From positions 1-64,000 of the forward strand of contig CAMHKQ010000007.1 of NCBI GenBank assembly GCA_946185745.1: DNA of 64,000 nucleotides, in the 5' to 3' direction. The DNA comes from an uncultured Bacteroidales bacterium (GTDB lineage: Bacteria; Bacteroidota; Bacteroidia; Bacteroidales; UBA932). Positions 42,513-51,423 of the stretch are shown piece after piece; position 1 is the stretch's first letter, and every line of letters starts with the position of its first letter. The notes beneath the pieces were generated by a model. It was not told the DNA's origin and made no database searches. It saw only the letters and a program-made list of their open reading frames with translations. The position numbers and the translations under genes are program-made.

Positions 42513-45329
42513 ATGAAGAAGAATCTGCGATACATATTCCTTCCTCTTCTGGCCCTGCTTGCGGCGGCCTGCGTCCAGGAACTGGAGCCCTTTGAGCCGG
42601 AGCATACAACCGCAAACGGGGATAAGGTAAAGGTGACATTCAGCGTTGCCGGTAGTTTCAAAGAATACGACTCCTGGGGAGACAATCAGGTGGATACCAA
42701 GTCGTTCGGCGAGATGACCGAAAGCAAGCGCGACGGTCTGAAGCTCTGCGTATATGTTTTCGACCAGTATGGCTTTTTCCTGGAGAGAGCCATGGCCACG
42801 GTTACCGATCCTCAACCCGACAACATCGAGCCGAATAACACGCCGGTCGCTTCCGACGAAACCGTATTCGAAGTTGAAATCACCCAGTCCATGAACCCCA
42901 GGCGGCTGCATTTTGTGGCCGTGGATGCTGCCAGCTACGACTCTGCCGTGAGCCAAACCTACTCATATGGCTCGGAGGGCACCTTTATGAAGGGAATCAC
43001 TGTCGCCAATGAGGTGGACGCCTACTGGGCCCGGGAAACGGTGGATCAAATTGTCGACGGGACCCACTTTTACCGCGTTCCACTTTTAAGGAACTTCGCC
43101 AAGTTTACAGTCGTTGCCGGAAATACTCTACAGGATTTCACGTTGAAAGAATTCACGCTGGTAAATGTTCCGGACAAAGGCTGCGTGGCACCATTCAATA
43201 CTGCCGACGGAGGTTTCGCCGCTTTCTATTCCCGGACCGGCGACATCGACGATCCTTCCTCCACCTTCACCATGCAGACCTACCAGGATCTTCACGATAC
43301 GCAAGGTTTCTGCGGATACCTGCCCCTGAATGTGGGATGGACCAAGGCCACTCCGGCTTCCACTGCCACCGGGGACAGCGGATTGACGTTTACCCCCGTA
43401 GGAACCACGGAAAATCCGACTCCTCTCTATATGTATGAGAGTCCGAATGCGGAACTGGAAAACAAAGGAAGGACGTTCATCATCATCAAGGGACGCTATA
43501 CCGGAAGCGGAGCTACCGGCGCGGACACGTACTATAAGGTGGACATTATGTTCAAGGATACCGAGGGTTATGACCCCGGGATGGAGACAGGTGTTTCCAC
43601 CTACTACAATATCCTCCGGAACTTCAATTTCCAGATCAGCATCAACGGCGTCTCGTTCAAAGGCTACGACAGCGCCGGGGAAGCGGCCAACAAGCCTGCT
43701 ACCAACAATATTTCGGCTTCCATCCTGGCGGAAGGCGTGAACAACGTGAGTGACGGTAACGGAAAGCGGCGCCTTTTCGTGAACGACACTTATCTGATGT
43801 ATAACTCGAATGGCGCGAAGGATGACCTGCTGGCAAAAGCCATTACGGTGGAAGGTAACCTTCAGAACGAAAATCTTAAGATCCGGGTAATGTCGGATCC
43901 GGACGGGATTATCTCGAATGAGGGAGTGGACTACTCTACAACCCTGGCTGAAAACTTCTGTCCCGTAAACTTTACGCTTTCCGGTCTGGATCCGTCCAAG
44001 CCCAAGACAGCCATTATCCGCCTGTATATCAGTGAACTGGCTGGCTCTGAAACACTTTTCCGGGATGTCACGGTGGTCCTTCGCACCAAGTACGACCTGA
44101 TTGTGGACTGCACGGACGTGGTGCCTGCCACCGCCAACAGCAACGTCACGGTGAACTTGCTGATTCCGGAAGGCATCAACAAGAACATGTTCCCCCTGGA
44201 CTTCACGCTGGAACCGCAGAGCAAGACCATTTATCCCAACTCTACCCTGAACCAGATTCCGGTGAAGGTTGGCAAGTCCATCGTCCCCGGACACGAGACG
44301 GAGAATTCCTTCCAGTACATCAAGACGCTGAACTATAACGATTATAGCTCCGCCAGTCTGAAGACCGTCAACGGCAACCGTTACCGTGTTATCCCTTGTG
44401 AATTCAAGACCAATACCGCAGCCAGTGAAACCACGGTTTACGCCAAGAACCAGTACTTTGAATTTGCCGGCGGCTCCTTCGAGAACGGTAATCCGGTCTT
44501 CCAAGACGGAGACCTCGGCGTGGTCACCATCAAGCCGTCCGACTACTATGGTGCCGGGAACAGCTACCACTATGTGGAGTTCAAGACAACAAGGGCAACC
44601 GGTTCTGTGAATATCTCTTTGACGGAAGAAGGCGCTGCGGCACAGACCAAGAGCAACTACAGCCTGGCTTCGGCAACAGATCGTACCGGACCGGTCAATG
44701 GCCTGTATACCTATAAGGTGCCGTTCCTAACCCAGACCTTCAAGGGTAAACAGTATTCTGCGACGGTGACTTATGTCCCCGATGCAAATCTTGACTATGC
44801 CCAGCAAATCAGCGGAACGGCCACGCAGGAAAGGTGGTATCTCTTTATCCCTGCCGGCAGTTTCGAGACCAACCTGGGTACAGGGAACTATGGTGCCACG
44901 GACCGTTTCAAGAGCGGCATCATCTATGGCAATGTTGCCACCACGGATCCGGCCAATACCGGCCGCGTGGGGTTCAATGTGAACGGTACTACAGAAATTC
45001 AGGGCCGCGAGAAACCGGAATTCGACGGCTACGAAGGCTTCGAGTTCGCCGCGAATGCCGGCTACCATATCGGTGTCTACCGTGCCATCAACAGCGGTTA
45101 CTTCACCTCACTGGAAGAGAGCTACAAACTCCGCTTCTACCACGCGACTTCAGGTATCAACAATGCTCCGGAAGACGGCCAGCATACCTGGCGCGACGAC
45201 TGGTACGCCGAAGTGACCATCGGCGACCTGGTCTCCCGCCACGCCGTGGACTTCCAACGCGACCAGGCCAGTCAGTCCCATACTACCGCCGGCCTCGACC
45301 TCTGGTCGCTATCCTTCCACGAACCGTAA
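42513..45329 (+). CDS. Large pilus-associated lipoprotein (anchor or tip candidate)
   Basis: 938 aa, lipobox AAAC (Cys20). The N-terminal 400 residues contain minor-pilin features (GLKLCVYVFDQYGFFLERAMATV, RRLHFVAVDA, LLRNFAKFTVVAG, YYNILRNFNFQISINGV). The rest is beta-rich and may form two or three Ig-like domains. It is the last gene of the operon, 11 bp after the tip candidate. Its stop is 2 bp from the converging hutH stop, with no hairpin between. Mfa2-like anchor and tip roles are both possible. Confidence 0.65.
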   Translation: MKKNLRYIFLPLLALLAAACVQELEPFEPEHTTANGDKVKVTFSVAGSFKEYDSWGDNQVDTKSFGEMTESKRDGLKLCVYVFDQYGFFLERAMATVTDPQPDNIEPNNTPVASDETVFEVEITQSMNPRRLHFVAVDAASYDSAVSQTYSYGSEGTFMKGITVANEVDAYWARETVDQIVDGTHFYRVPLLRNFAKFTVVAGNTLQDFTLKEFTLVNVPDKGCVAPFNTADGGFAAFYSRTGDIDDPSSTFTMQTYQDLHDTQGFCGYLPLNVGWTKATPASTATGDSGLTFTPVGTTENPTPLYMYESPNAELENKGRTFIIIKGRYTGSGATGADTYYKVDIMFKDTEGYDPGMETGVSTYYNILRNFNFQISINGVSFKGYDSAGEAANKPATNNISASILAEGVNNVSDGNGKRRLFVNDTYLMYNSNGAKDDLLAKAITVEGNLQNENLKIRVMSDPDGIISNEGVDYSTTLAENFCPVNFTLSGLDPSKPKTAIIRLYISELAGSETLFRDVTVVLRTKYDLIVDCTDVVPATANSNVTVNLLIPEGINKNMFPLDFTLEPQSKTIYPNSTLNQIPVKVGKSIVPGHETENSFQYIKTLNYNDYSSASLKTVNGNRYRVIPCEFKTNTAASETTVYAKNQYFEFAGGSFENGNPVFQDGDLGVVTIKPSDYYGAGNSYHYVEFKTTRATGSVNISLTEEGAAAQTKSNYSLASATDRTGPVNGLYTYKVPFLTQTFKGKQYSATVTYVPDANLDYAQQISGTATQERWYLFIPAGSFETNLGTGNYGATDRFKSGIIYGNVATTDPANTGRVGFNVNGTTEIQGREKPEFDGYEGFEFAANAGYHIGVYRAINSGYFTSLEESYKLRFYHATSGINNAPEDGQHTWRDDWYAEVTIGDLVSRHAVDFQRDQASQSHTTAGLDLWSLSFHEP

Positions 45330-45331
45330 AA

Positions 45332-46822
45332 CTAACGGGAGAAGTACTTCTCGCTCCTGAGGAACTTCACCGACTCGTGGATGAGCGGCGAGAGGAACAT
45401 GTCGTTGTCGACGAACGGCACGACCTTGCGATAGTCCGTCACAAGTTCCTCCAACCTTGGGCTGGTCTTGGCGGGACGGCGGAACTCAAGGGCCTGCACC
45501 GCGTTCATGAGCTCGATGGCGAGCACCGTTTCGCAGTTGTCGGCCACCTTCACCAGCTTGGTGCCTGAATTGGCACCCATGCTCACATGGTCTTCCTGCC
45601 CCTGCGAACTGGGGATGGAATCGGCTGAAGCGGGCCAGCAGTACATCTTGTTCTGGCTTACGATGGATGCCGCCGTATACTGCGGAATCATGAATCCGGA
45701 GTTGAGTCCTGAATTCGCCACAAGGAACCTCGGCAGCCCGCGCAAGCCTGCAATCAGCTGATATATACGGCGTTCCGAAATATTGGAAAGCTCGCTCAAC
45801 GCGATGGCGAGGGCATCCATGGGGATAGCTATGGGCTCTCCGTGGAAATTGCCCGCGGATATTATCATATCCTCTTCCGGGAACACGTTGGGGTTGTCGG
45901 TAACCGAATTAATCTCATTCTCTATCACCGTACGCACATACCTGATGGTGTCCTTCACCGCCCCGTGAACCTGCGGGATGCAGCGGAACGAATACGGATC
46001 CTGCACGTGCTCCTTGTGCCTGCGGATGAGTTCGCTGCCCTCGAGCAGCTCGATGAAGCGCTCGGCTGTGACCAGCTGTCCTTCATGCGTGCGCAGCTTG
46101 TGGGTGAGCGGCAGGAAAGCCTCGATACGGCCGTCGAAGGCCTCGAGCGATATCGCGCCGATAATGTCGGCCCATTTGCTGAGGCGGTAGCTCTTGATGA
46201 GGCTGTAGACGGCGTGGGCACTCATGAACTGGGTGCCGTTGAGAAGGGCCAGACCCTCCTTGCTCTGGAGCGTGATAGGCTCCCAGCCAAGTTCCTTCCA
46301 CACGTCCGCCGCGTCGCGGACAGCGCCCTTGTACTGCACCTTGCCCATGCCGATGAGCGGCAGGCACATGTGCGCGAGCGGCACCAGGTCGCCGGAGGCG
46401 CCGAGCGAGCCCTGCGAGTAAACCACCGGCAGGACGTCGTTGTTGAACATGTCGACCAGCCTCCGGACAGTAGCGAGCTGGGCGCCGGAATGGCCGTACG
46501 AGAGGTTCTGCACCTTGAGCAGGAGCATCAGCTTCACTATTTCGGGGCGGATCGGGTCGCCGGTGCCGCAGGCGTGCGACATCACAAGGTTATGCTGGAG
46601 CTGCGAAAGGTCTTCGGGTCCGATAGTTACGTTGTAGAGACTGCCGAAACCGGTGGTGACGCCGTAGATCGGGCGGCCGATGTCCTTCATCTTCTCGTCG
46701 AGGTAGCGGCGGCAGGCCACTATCGCCTCTTCGGCCTCTTTCGAGAGGCATATCTGTTCGTGATTGTCTATTATCTCCTTTATCCTGTCGAGCGACAGAT
46801 GGTCGAAATTTATGCTGTACAT
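45332..46822 (-). CDS. hutH: Histidine ammonia-lyase
   Basis: First step of histidine degradation: histidine to urocanate and ammonia. 496 aa. The self-forming MIO cofactor triad Ala-Ser-Gly is at 142-144 in GSLGASGDLVPLAH; YGVTTGFGSL and the QEDHVSMG block are also present. Last gene of the dnaX-lptB-ftcD-hutU-hutH run, 7 bp after hutU. It meets the fimbrial operon tail to tail. Confidence 0.96.
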   Translation of the reverse strand: MYSINFDHLSLDRIKEIIDNHEQICLSKEAEEAIVACRRYLDEKMKDIGRPIYGVTTGFGSLYNVTIGPEDLSQLQHNLVMSHACGTGDPIRPEIVKLMLLLKVQNLSYGHSGAQLATVRRLVDMFNNDVLPVVYSQGSLGASGDLVPLAHMCLPLIGMGKVQYKGAVRDAADVWKELGWEPITLQSKEGLALLNGTQFMSAHAVYSLIKSYRLSKWADIIGAISLEAFDGRIEAFLPLTHKLRTHEGQLVTAERFIELLEGSELIRRHKEHVQDPYSFRCIPQVHGAVKDTIRYVRTVIENEINSVTDNPNVFPEEDMIISAGNFHGEPIAIPMDALAIALSELSNISERRIYQLIAGLRGLPRFLVANSGLNSGFMIPQYTAASIVSQNKMYCWPASADSIPSSQGQEDHVSMGANSGTKLVKVADNCETVLAIELMNAVQALEFRRPAKTSPRLEELVTDYRKVVPFVDNDMFLSPLIHESVKFLRSEKYFSR

Positions 46823-46829
46823 CAGGCTT

Positions 46830-48851
46830 CTACTTTAGTGCATTCTTAATTATTTGATCCTCAACCATATGAGGCATGGTTACATGGAGGCCGGGAGTGC
46901 GGTCCATCTCGCGCTGGATGGCTCGGACCGAGCCTTCGTTGCGGGCCCAGCTGCGGCGGGCGATGCCGTTGTTCACGTCCCAGAAGAGCATCTCGCGGAT
47001 ATGGCGGGCGGAGTCTTCGCTGCCGTCGATCACCATTCCGAAGCCGCCGTTGATGACCTCGCCCCAGCCTACGCCGCCGCCGTTGTGGATGCTCACCCAG
47101 GTGGCGCCGCGGAAACCGTCGCCTATCACGTTCTGCACGGCCATGTCGGCGGTGAAGCTGCTGCCGTCGTAAATGTTGGACGTCTCACGGAAGGGAGAGT
47201 CGGTGCCGGACACGTCATGATGGTCGCGCCCGAGCACTACCGGCGCCTTCAGGCGGCCGTCTTTGATGGCCTCGTTGAAGGCAAGGGCGATTTTGGTGCG
47301 CCCCTCGCAGTCGGCATAGAGGATACGGGCCTGCGAGCCCACGACGAGATTGTTCCTGCCGGCCTCGTCTATCCACTTTACGTTGTCGTGCATCTGGCCG
47401 CGGATTTCAGCGGGAGCGGAGGCGGCCTCTTCGCGGAGCACGTCCATCGCCAGGCGGTCGGTGAGGGCCAGGTCGGCCGGGTCCTCGCTCATGCACACCC
47501 AGCGGAACGGGCCGAAACCGTAGTCGAAGTACATCGGGCCCATGATGTCCTGCACGTAGGAGGGATACTTGAAACTTCCGTCCGCCTTGAGCACATCAGC
47601 GCCCGCCCTGGAGGCCTCCAGGAGGAAGGCGTTGCCGTAGTCGAAGAAATACATGCCGTCCGCCGCGAGTTTGTTTATGGCGGCGACGTGCCTGCGGAGC
47701 GAGGCATGGACCGCCTCCTTGAACTTTTCGGGCTCCTCGGCCATCATGCGCTTGCTCTCCTCGAAACTGTAGCCCGCGGGATAATAGCCGCCTGCATACA
47801 CGTTGTGGCAGGAGGTCTGGTCGGAACCGAGATCCACCTTGATGCCTTCGGCGGCGAGCCTCTCCCAGAGGTCCACCACGTTGCCCACGTAGGCAAGCGA
47901 CACCACTTCCCTGGCGGCCACGGCCTTGCGGATGCGGACCATGAGTTCCGGCAGGTCGGTGTGGAGTTCGTCCACCCAGCCCTGGTCGTAGCGCTTCTGC
48001 GCGGCGGAAGGATTGATTTCGGCAGTGACGCTCACCACGCCGGCGATGTTGCCCGCCTTGGGCTGGGCGCCGGACATGCCGCCGAGGCCGGCGGTGACGA
48101 AGAGCATGCCGTGACGCTCCTCCTCAGTGCCCTCGAGGCCCCTCTTCCACAGCTGCTTGCGGGCGGCGTTCATGACGGTGATGGTGGTGCCGTGCACTAT
48201 GCCCTGCGGGCCGATGTACATCCAGGAGCCGGCGGTCATCTGCCCGTACTGGCTGACTCCCAGCGCGTTGAAGCGCTCCCAGTTGTCCTGGCTGGAGTAG
48301 TTGGGAATTACCATGCCGTTGGTGATGACGGCCCTGGGGGCGTCCTTGTGGCTGGGGAAAAGCCCCATCGGAAGGCCGCTGTACATGGCCAGGGTCTGGT
48401 CTTCGGTCATATTGGCAAGATACTGCATGGTGAGCCTGTACTGCGCCCAGTTCTGGAAGGCCGCGCCGTTGCCCCCGTACACGATGAGCTCGTGGGGATG
48501 CTGGGCGACACGTTCGTCCAGATTGTTCTGGATCATGGCCATCATGGCCGCGGCCTGGGTGCACTTGCAGGGATACTCCCCTATCGGGCGCGCGTAAATC
48601 TTGTAGGACGGGCGATAGCGGTACATGTAGATGCGGCCGTAATCGCGCAGTTCCTGCGCGAACTCGGGAGCGAGCTGTGCATGGAGCTTTTCCGGAAAAT
48701 AGCGGAGCGCGTTGCGCAGCGCCAGCTCCTTCTCGGCGGGAGTGAGGATGTCTTTGCGCTTCGGAGCGTGGTTTATGTCTTTGTCGTAGGGTTTTGCCTC
48801 AGGCAGGAAATCCTGCGGAATTCCTGCCAATATTTCCTCCTGGAAAGTCAT
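46830..48851 (-). CDS. hutU: Urocanate hydratase
   Basis: Converts urocanate to imidazolonepropionate with tightly bound NAD as electrophile. 673 aa, the longer form found in Bacteroidetes (the classic enzyme has about 555). Seen: VYGGNGAAFQNWAQYR, MYSGLPMGLFPS, GLGGMSGAQPKAG (NAD binding) and DQTSCHNVYAGGYYPAG. Between ftcD and hutH with gaps of 12 and 7 bp. Confidence 0.95.
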   Translation of the reverse strand: MTFQEEILAGIPQDFLPEAKPYDKDINHAPKRKDILTPAEKELALRNALRYFPEKLHAQLAPEFAQELRDYGRIYMYRYRPSYKIYARPIGEYPCKCTQAAAMMAMIQNNLDERVAQHPHELIVYGGNGAAFQNWAQYRLTMQYLANMTEDQTLAMYSGLPMGLFPSHKDAPRAVITNGMVIPNYSSQDNWERFNALGVSQYGQMTAGSWMYIGPQGIVHGTTITVMNAARKQLWKRGLEGTEEERHGMLFVTAGLGGMSGAQPKAGNIAGVVSVTAEINPSAAQKRYDQGWVDELHTDLPELMVRIRKAVAAREVVSLAYVGNVVDLWERLAAEGIKVDLGSDQTSCHNVYAGGYYPAGYSFEESKRMMAEEPEKFKEAVHASLRRHVAAINKLAADGMYFFDYGNAFLLEASRAGADVLKADGSFKYPSYVQDIMGPMYFDYGFGPFRWVCMSEDPADLALTDRLAMDVLREEAASAPAEIRGQMHDNVKWIDEAGRNNLVVGSQARILYADCEGRTKIALAFNEAIKDGRLKAPVVLGRDHHDVSGTDSPFRETSNIYDGSSFTADMAVQNVIGDGFRGATWVSIHNGGGVGWGEVINGGFGMVIDGSEDSARHIREMLFWDVNNGIARRSWARNEGSVRAIQREMDRTPGLHVTMPHMVEDQIIKNALK

Positions 48852-48863
48852 TTATTATGCGGT

Positions 48864-50618
48864 TTAAAGCTTTGTAATTTCAAGTATTTCAGCCTCTTCC
48901 TTCTCTGCCTGCTCACACAGGGCGCGGCCCTCTTCGATAAGGGCGGCAGCCTTTGCGGTGTCGGCGAGGCCTCCGGCGTTGATCTTCACGTTGAGGAAGG
49001 CGCCCCTCACGGCGGCACGGGCGGCAAGGGCCCCCACTCCGGCATCGGACGCCGAATTGGGATTGCCGTCGCGAGCCATGGCCTTGGCTATCGGGAAGAC
49101 CTCCATTGCGGTCTTCATGGTCTCGAGCGGAACCTCCGCGGCATGCAGGGTGGCAGCTTCGAGGGCAAGGTCGCGGGCCTCTCTCTCTTCGGGAGTGCCC
49201 TTGGGCATGCCCATCGCCTCCATTATGCCTTCGAAGGAACGGGTGTCTTCGTCGACAAGCTCGAGCATCCGGACCATTACCGCGTGGCCCTTGTCCGCCC
49301 AGTCGGAGAACTCTTTCCAGCGGTCGTCCCAGCCGCGCTTGCCGGCCGAAAGATTGGCGACCATGGTGCTCAGGGCGGCCCCGAAGGCTCCCATTACGGC
49401 ACTTACGCTGCCGCCCCCGGGAGCGGGGCTCTCGGATGCCGTTTCCTCGGCGAAGCCCTTGACGCTCATGCGCACGAGCTTTTCGCGGGCGGCAGCCTCG
49501 GCCTCGTCTTCCATGAGGTATTCGATGACCTTCTCCCTGGGATTGAACGGCTTGAGGTCGCCCAGGCCCATGCTCTTGACGGCTATTTTGAGGATTTCAT
49601 CCTCGCTCACACCGGTGCTCCGGCCCTGTTTCTCGAGATAATATCTGCCGGCGTCGAGCAGCACCTTCTTGGGAACCAGGCCCACTATTTCGGCGCCGGT
49701 CACCCTGATGCCGCGGGCCTGTGCCTTGGCGCAGACCTCGTCGAAGGCGACATGCAGCGGGGTGGCGACTATGTCGGTGATGTTCATGCTCACCTGGGCA
49801 ATGCCGTATTCGTCTATGTACCAGCCGATTGCCTTGGTACCCTTGAGGGTGCCGGGCGTCCAGATCTGGTTGCCGTCGGCGTCTTTCAGGAGCGCTCCGG
49901 TGAGCTTGCCGCCCTCGCGGGCCTTGCGGCCCTTTTCGCGCACGTCGAAGGCGATGGAGCTTGCCTTGCGGGTGGAAACGGTGTTCAGGTTGTAGTTCAC
50001 CGCCACCAGGAAGTTGCGGGCCGACACGTTGCTGGCTCCGCTCCTGGCTATTATCTCCCATTGCTTCTGCTCCTCGGGGGTGCGGGCTGCGGGATCGGCA
50101 TGGAAGGTGGCGGGGCCGAAATCGGGAGCGTTGCCGCCGGCCAGCTTCTCGGGCAGGGCCTCATATTCGCCTGCACGGCAGGCGGCGAGGTTCCTGTGTT
50201 CCGGGGTGAAGGCGGCCGCCTCGTAGCAGTAGCAGGGTATTCCCAGCTCTTCCCACATGCGCTTCGCCACTCCGCGGGCGAGCTCGGCGCACTCTTCCAG
50301 CGTGATGCCCGATACGGGCACGAGAGGAAGCACGTCGGTCGCGCCGGAACGCGGATGGGCGCCGTGATGCTTTGTCATGTCTATGAGCTCCTGAGCCTTC
50401 TTTGCGCCCTGGAAGGCGGCTTCGCACACGGCCTCGGGAGAGCCCACGAAGGTGATTACGGTGCGGTTGGTGGCCTCGCCCGGGTCGATGTCGAGGAGTT
50501 TCACGCCCTCGCCGGAGGCCGAACGGGCCGAGGTGATGGCGCGGGCAATGCCGTCTATTACCGATTTGTCGCGTCCTTCACTGAAGTTGGGGACGCATTC
50601 AACGATTTTTCTTGCCAT
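48864..50618 (-). CDS. ftcD: Glutamate formimidoyltransferase / cyclodeaminase fusion
   Basis: Bifunctional enzyme of 584 aa. The N-terminal part (about 1-325; VECVPNFSEGRD, GEATNRTVITFVG, HHGAHPRSGATDVLPLVP) moves the formimino group from formiminoglutamate to tetrahydrofolate, releasing glutamate. The C-terminal part (about 375-584; SPAPGGGSVSAVMGAFGAALSTMVANL) is the cyclodeaminase giving methenyl-THF and ammonia. This is the mammalian-type fusion, common in Bacteroidetes. It starts 28 bp after lptB with no visible promoter in the gap. Confidence 0.95.
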   Translation of the reverse strand: MARKIVECVPNFSEGRDKSVIDGIARAITSARSASGEGVKLLDIDPGEATNRTVITFVGSPEAVCEAAFQGAKKAQELIDMTKHHGAHPRSGATDVLPLVPVSGITLEECAELARGVAKRMWEELGIPCYCYEAAAFTPEHRNLAACRAGEYEALPEKLAGGNAPDFGPATFHADPAARTPEEQKQWEIIARSGASNVSARNFLVAVNYNLNTVSTRKASSIAFDVREKGRKAREGGKLTGALLKDADGNQIWTPGTLKGTKAIGWYIDEYGIAQVSMNITDIVATPLHVAFDEVCAKAQARGIRVTGAEIVGLVPKKVLLDAGRYYLEKQGRSTGVSEDEILKIAVKSMGLGDLKPFNPREKVIEYLMEDEAEAAAREKLVRMSVKGFAEETASESPAPGGGSVSAVMGAFGAALSTMVANLSAGKRGWDDRWKEFSDWADKGHAVMVRMLELVDEDTRSFEGIMEAMGMPKGTPEEREARDLALEAATLHAAEVPLETMKTAMEVFPIAKAMARDGNPNSASDAGVGALAARAAVRGAFLNVKINAGGLADTAKAAALIEEGRALCEQAEKEEAEILEITKL

Positions 50619-50646
50619 TTTCGGTTATGTTTTAGTGGTGTCATTC

Positions 50647-51417
50647 TTACTGGATCAGACCATGTTCCCTCATGGCCCTTTCCACGGAAACGGAACGCTT
50701 GAGCACGAAGCCGCTGCCGAGGTATTTGGTGCGCACGTCGTCGTCTGCCGCAAGCGAAGCGGGAGTGCCCTGCTGCAGGATGGTGCCTTCGTAAAGCAGG
50801 TAGGCCCTGTCGGTGATGGCCAGGGTTTCACCCACGTTGTGGTCGGTGATGATGACGCCTATGTTCTTGTATTTGAGCTTCGCGATGATGTACTGGATGT
50901 CTTCCACGGCGATGGGGTCCACCCCGGCGAAGGGTTCGTCAAGCAGGATGAACTTGGGGTCGATGGCGAGGGCACGGGCAATCTCGCAGCGGCGCCTCTC
51001 GCCGCCCGAGAGCTGTATGCCCTTGCTCTTGCGCACCTTGGAGAGGTTGAATTCCTCGATGAGGCTCTCCAGCCGCTCCATGCGCTCAGGCTTGCTCATT
51101 CCCGACATTTCCATGACGGAGAGGATGTTGTCCTCCACGCTCATCTTGCGGAAGACGGAAGCCTCCTGCGGAAGATAGCCTATGCCCTTCTGGGCGCGCT
51201 TGTACATGGGCAGGCGGGTGATGTCCTCGTCGTCGAGGAAGATGCGCCCGTCGTTCGGCACTATCTGCCCCGTTATCATATAGAAACTGGTGGTCTTGCC
51301 GGCGCCGTTGGGGCCCAGGAAACCGACTATCTCCCCCTGTTCCACTTCCATGGAAACGCCCTTCACAACGGTACGGACGCCGTATTTCTTGACCAGATTT
51401 TCGCAGCGAAGTTTCAT
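50647..51417 (-). CDS. lptB: LPS transport ATP-binding protein
   Basis: Cytoplasmic ATPase of the LptB2FG complex that extracts LPS from the inner membrane. 256 aa. Walker [11 protein letters not shown]-loop [17 protein letters not shown], signature LSGGERRR, Walker [14 protein letters not shown] and TDHNVGETL are all diagnostic for LptB. It lies 6 bp after dnaX and 28 bp before ftcD. Its LptF/G/C partners are not in the window. Confidence 0.95.
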   Translation of the reverse strand: MKLRCENLVKKYGVRTVVKGVSMEVEQGEIVGFLGPNGAGKTTSFYMITGQIVPNDGRIFLDDEDITRLPMYKRAQKGIGYLPQEASVFRKMSVEDNILSVMEMSGMSKPERMERLESLIEEFNLSKVRKSKGIQLSGGERRRCEIARALAIDPKFILLDEPFAGVDPIAVEDIQYIIAKLKYKNIGVIITDHNVGETLAITDRAYLLYEGTILQQGTPASLAADDDVRTKYLGSGFVLKRSVSVERAMREHGLIQ

Positions 51418-51423
51418 GTCGTT

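Noticed and set aside
45330..45331. Terminator between the fimbrial operon and hutH
   Set aside because: Only 2 bp separate the two stop codons and no stem with a T-tract was found nearby on either strand.
46854..50702. Very long open frame on the plus strand opposite hutU and ftcD
   Set aside because: It mirrors the codon structure of two clearly recognisable enzymes on the minus strand, has no family motif, and reflects the high GC of third codon positions.
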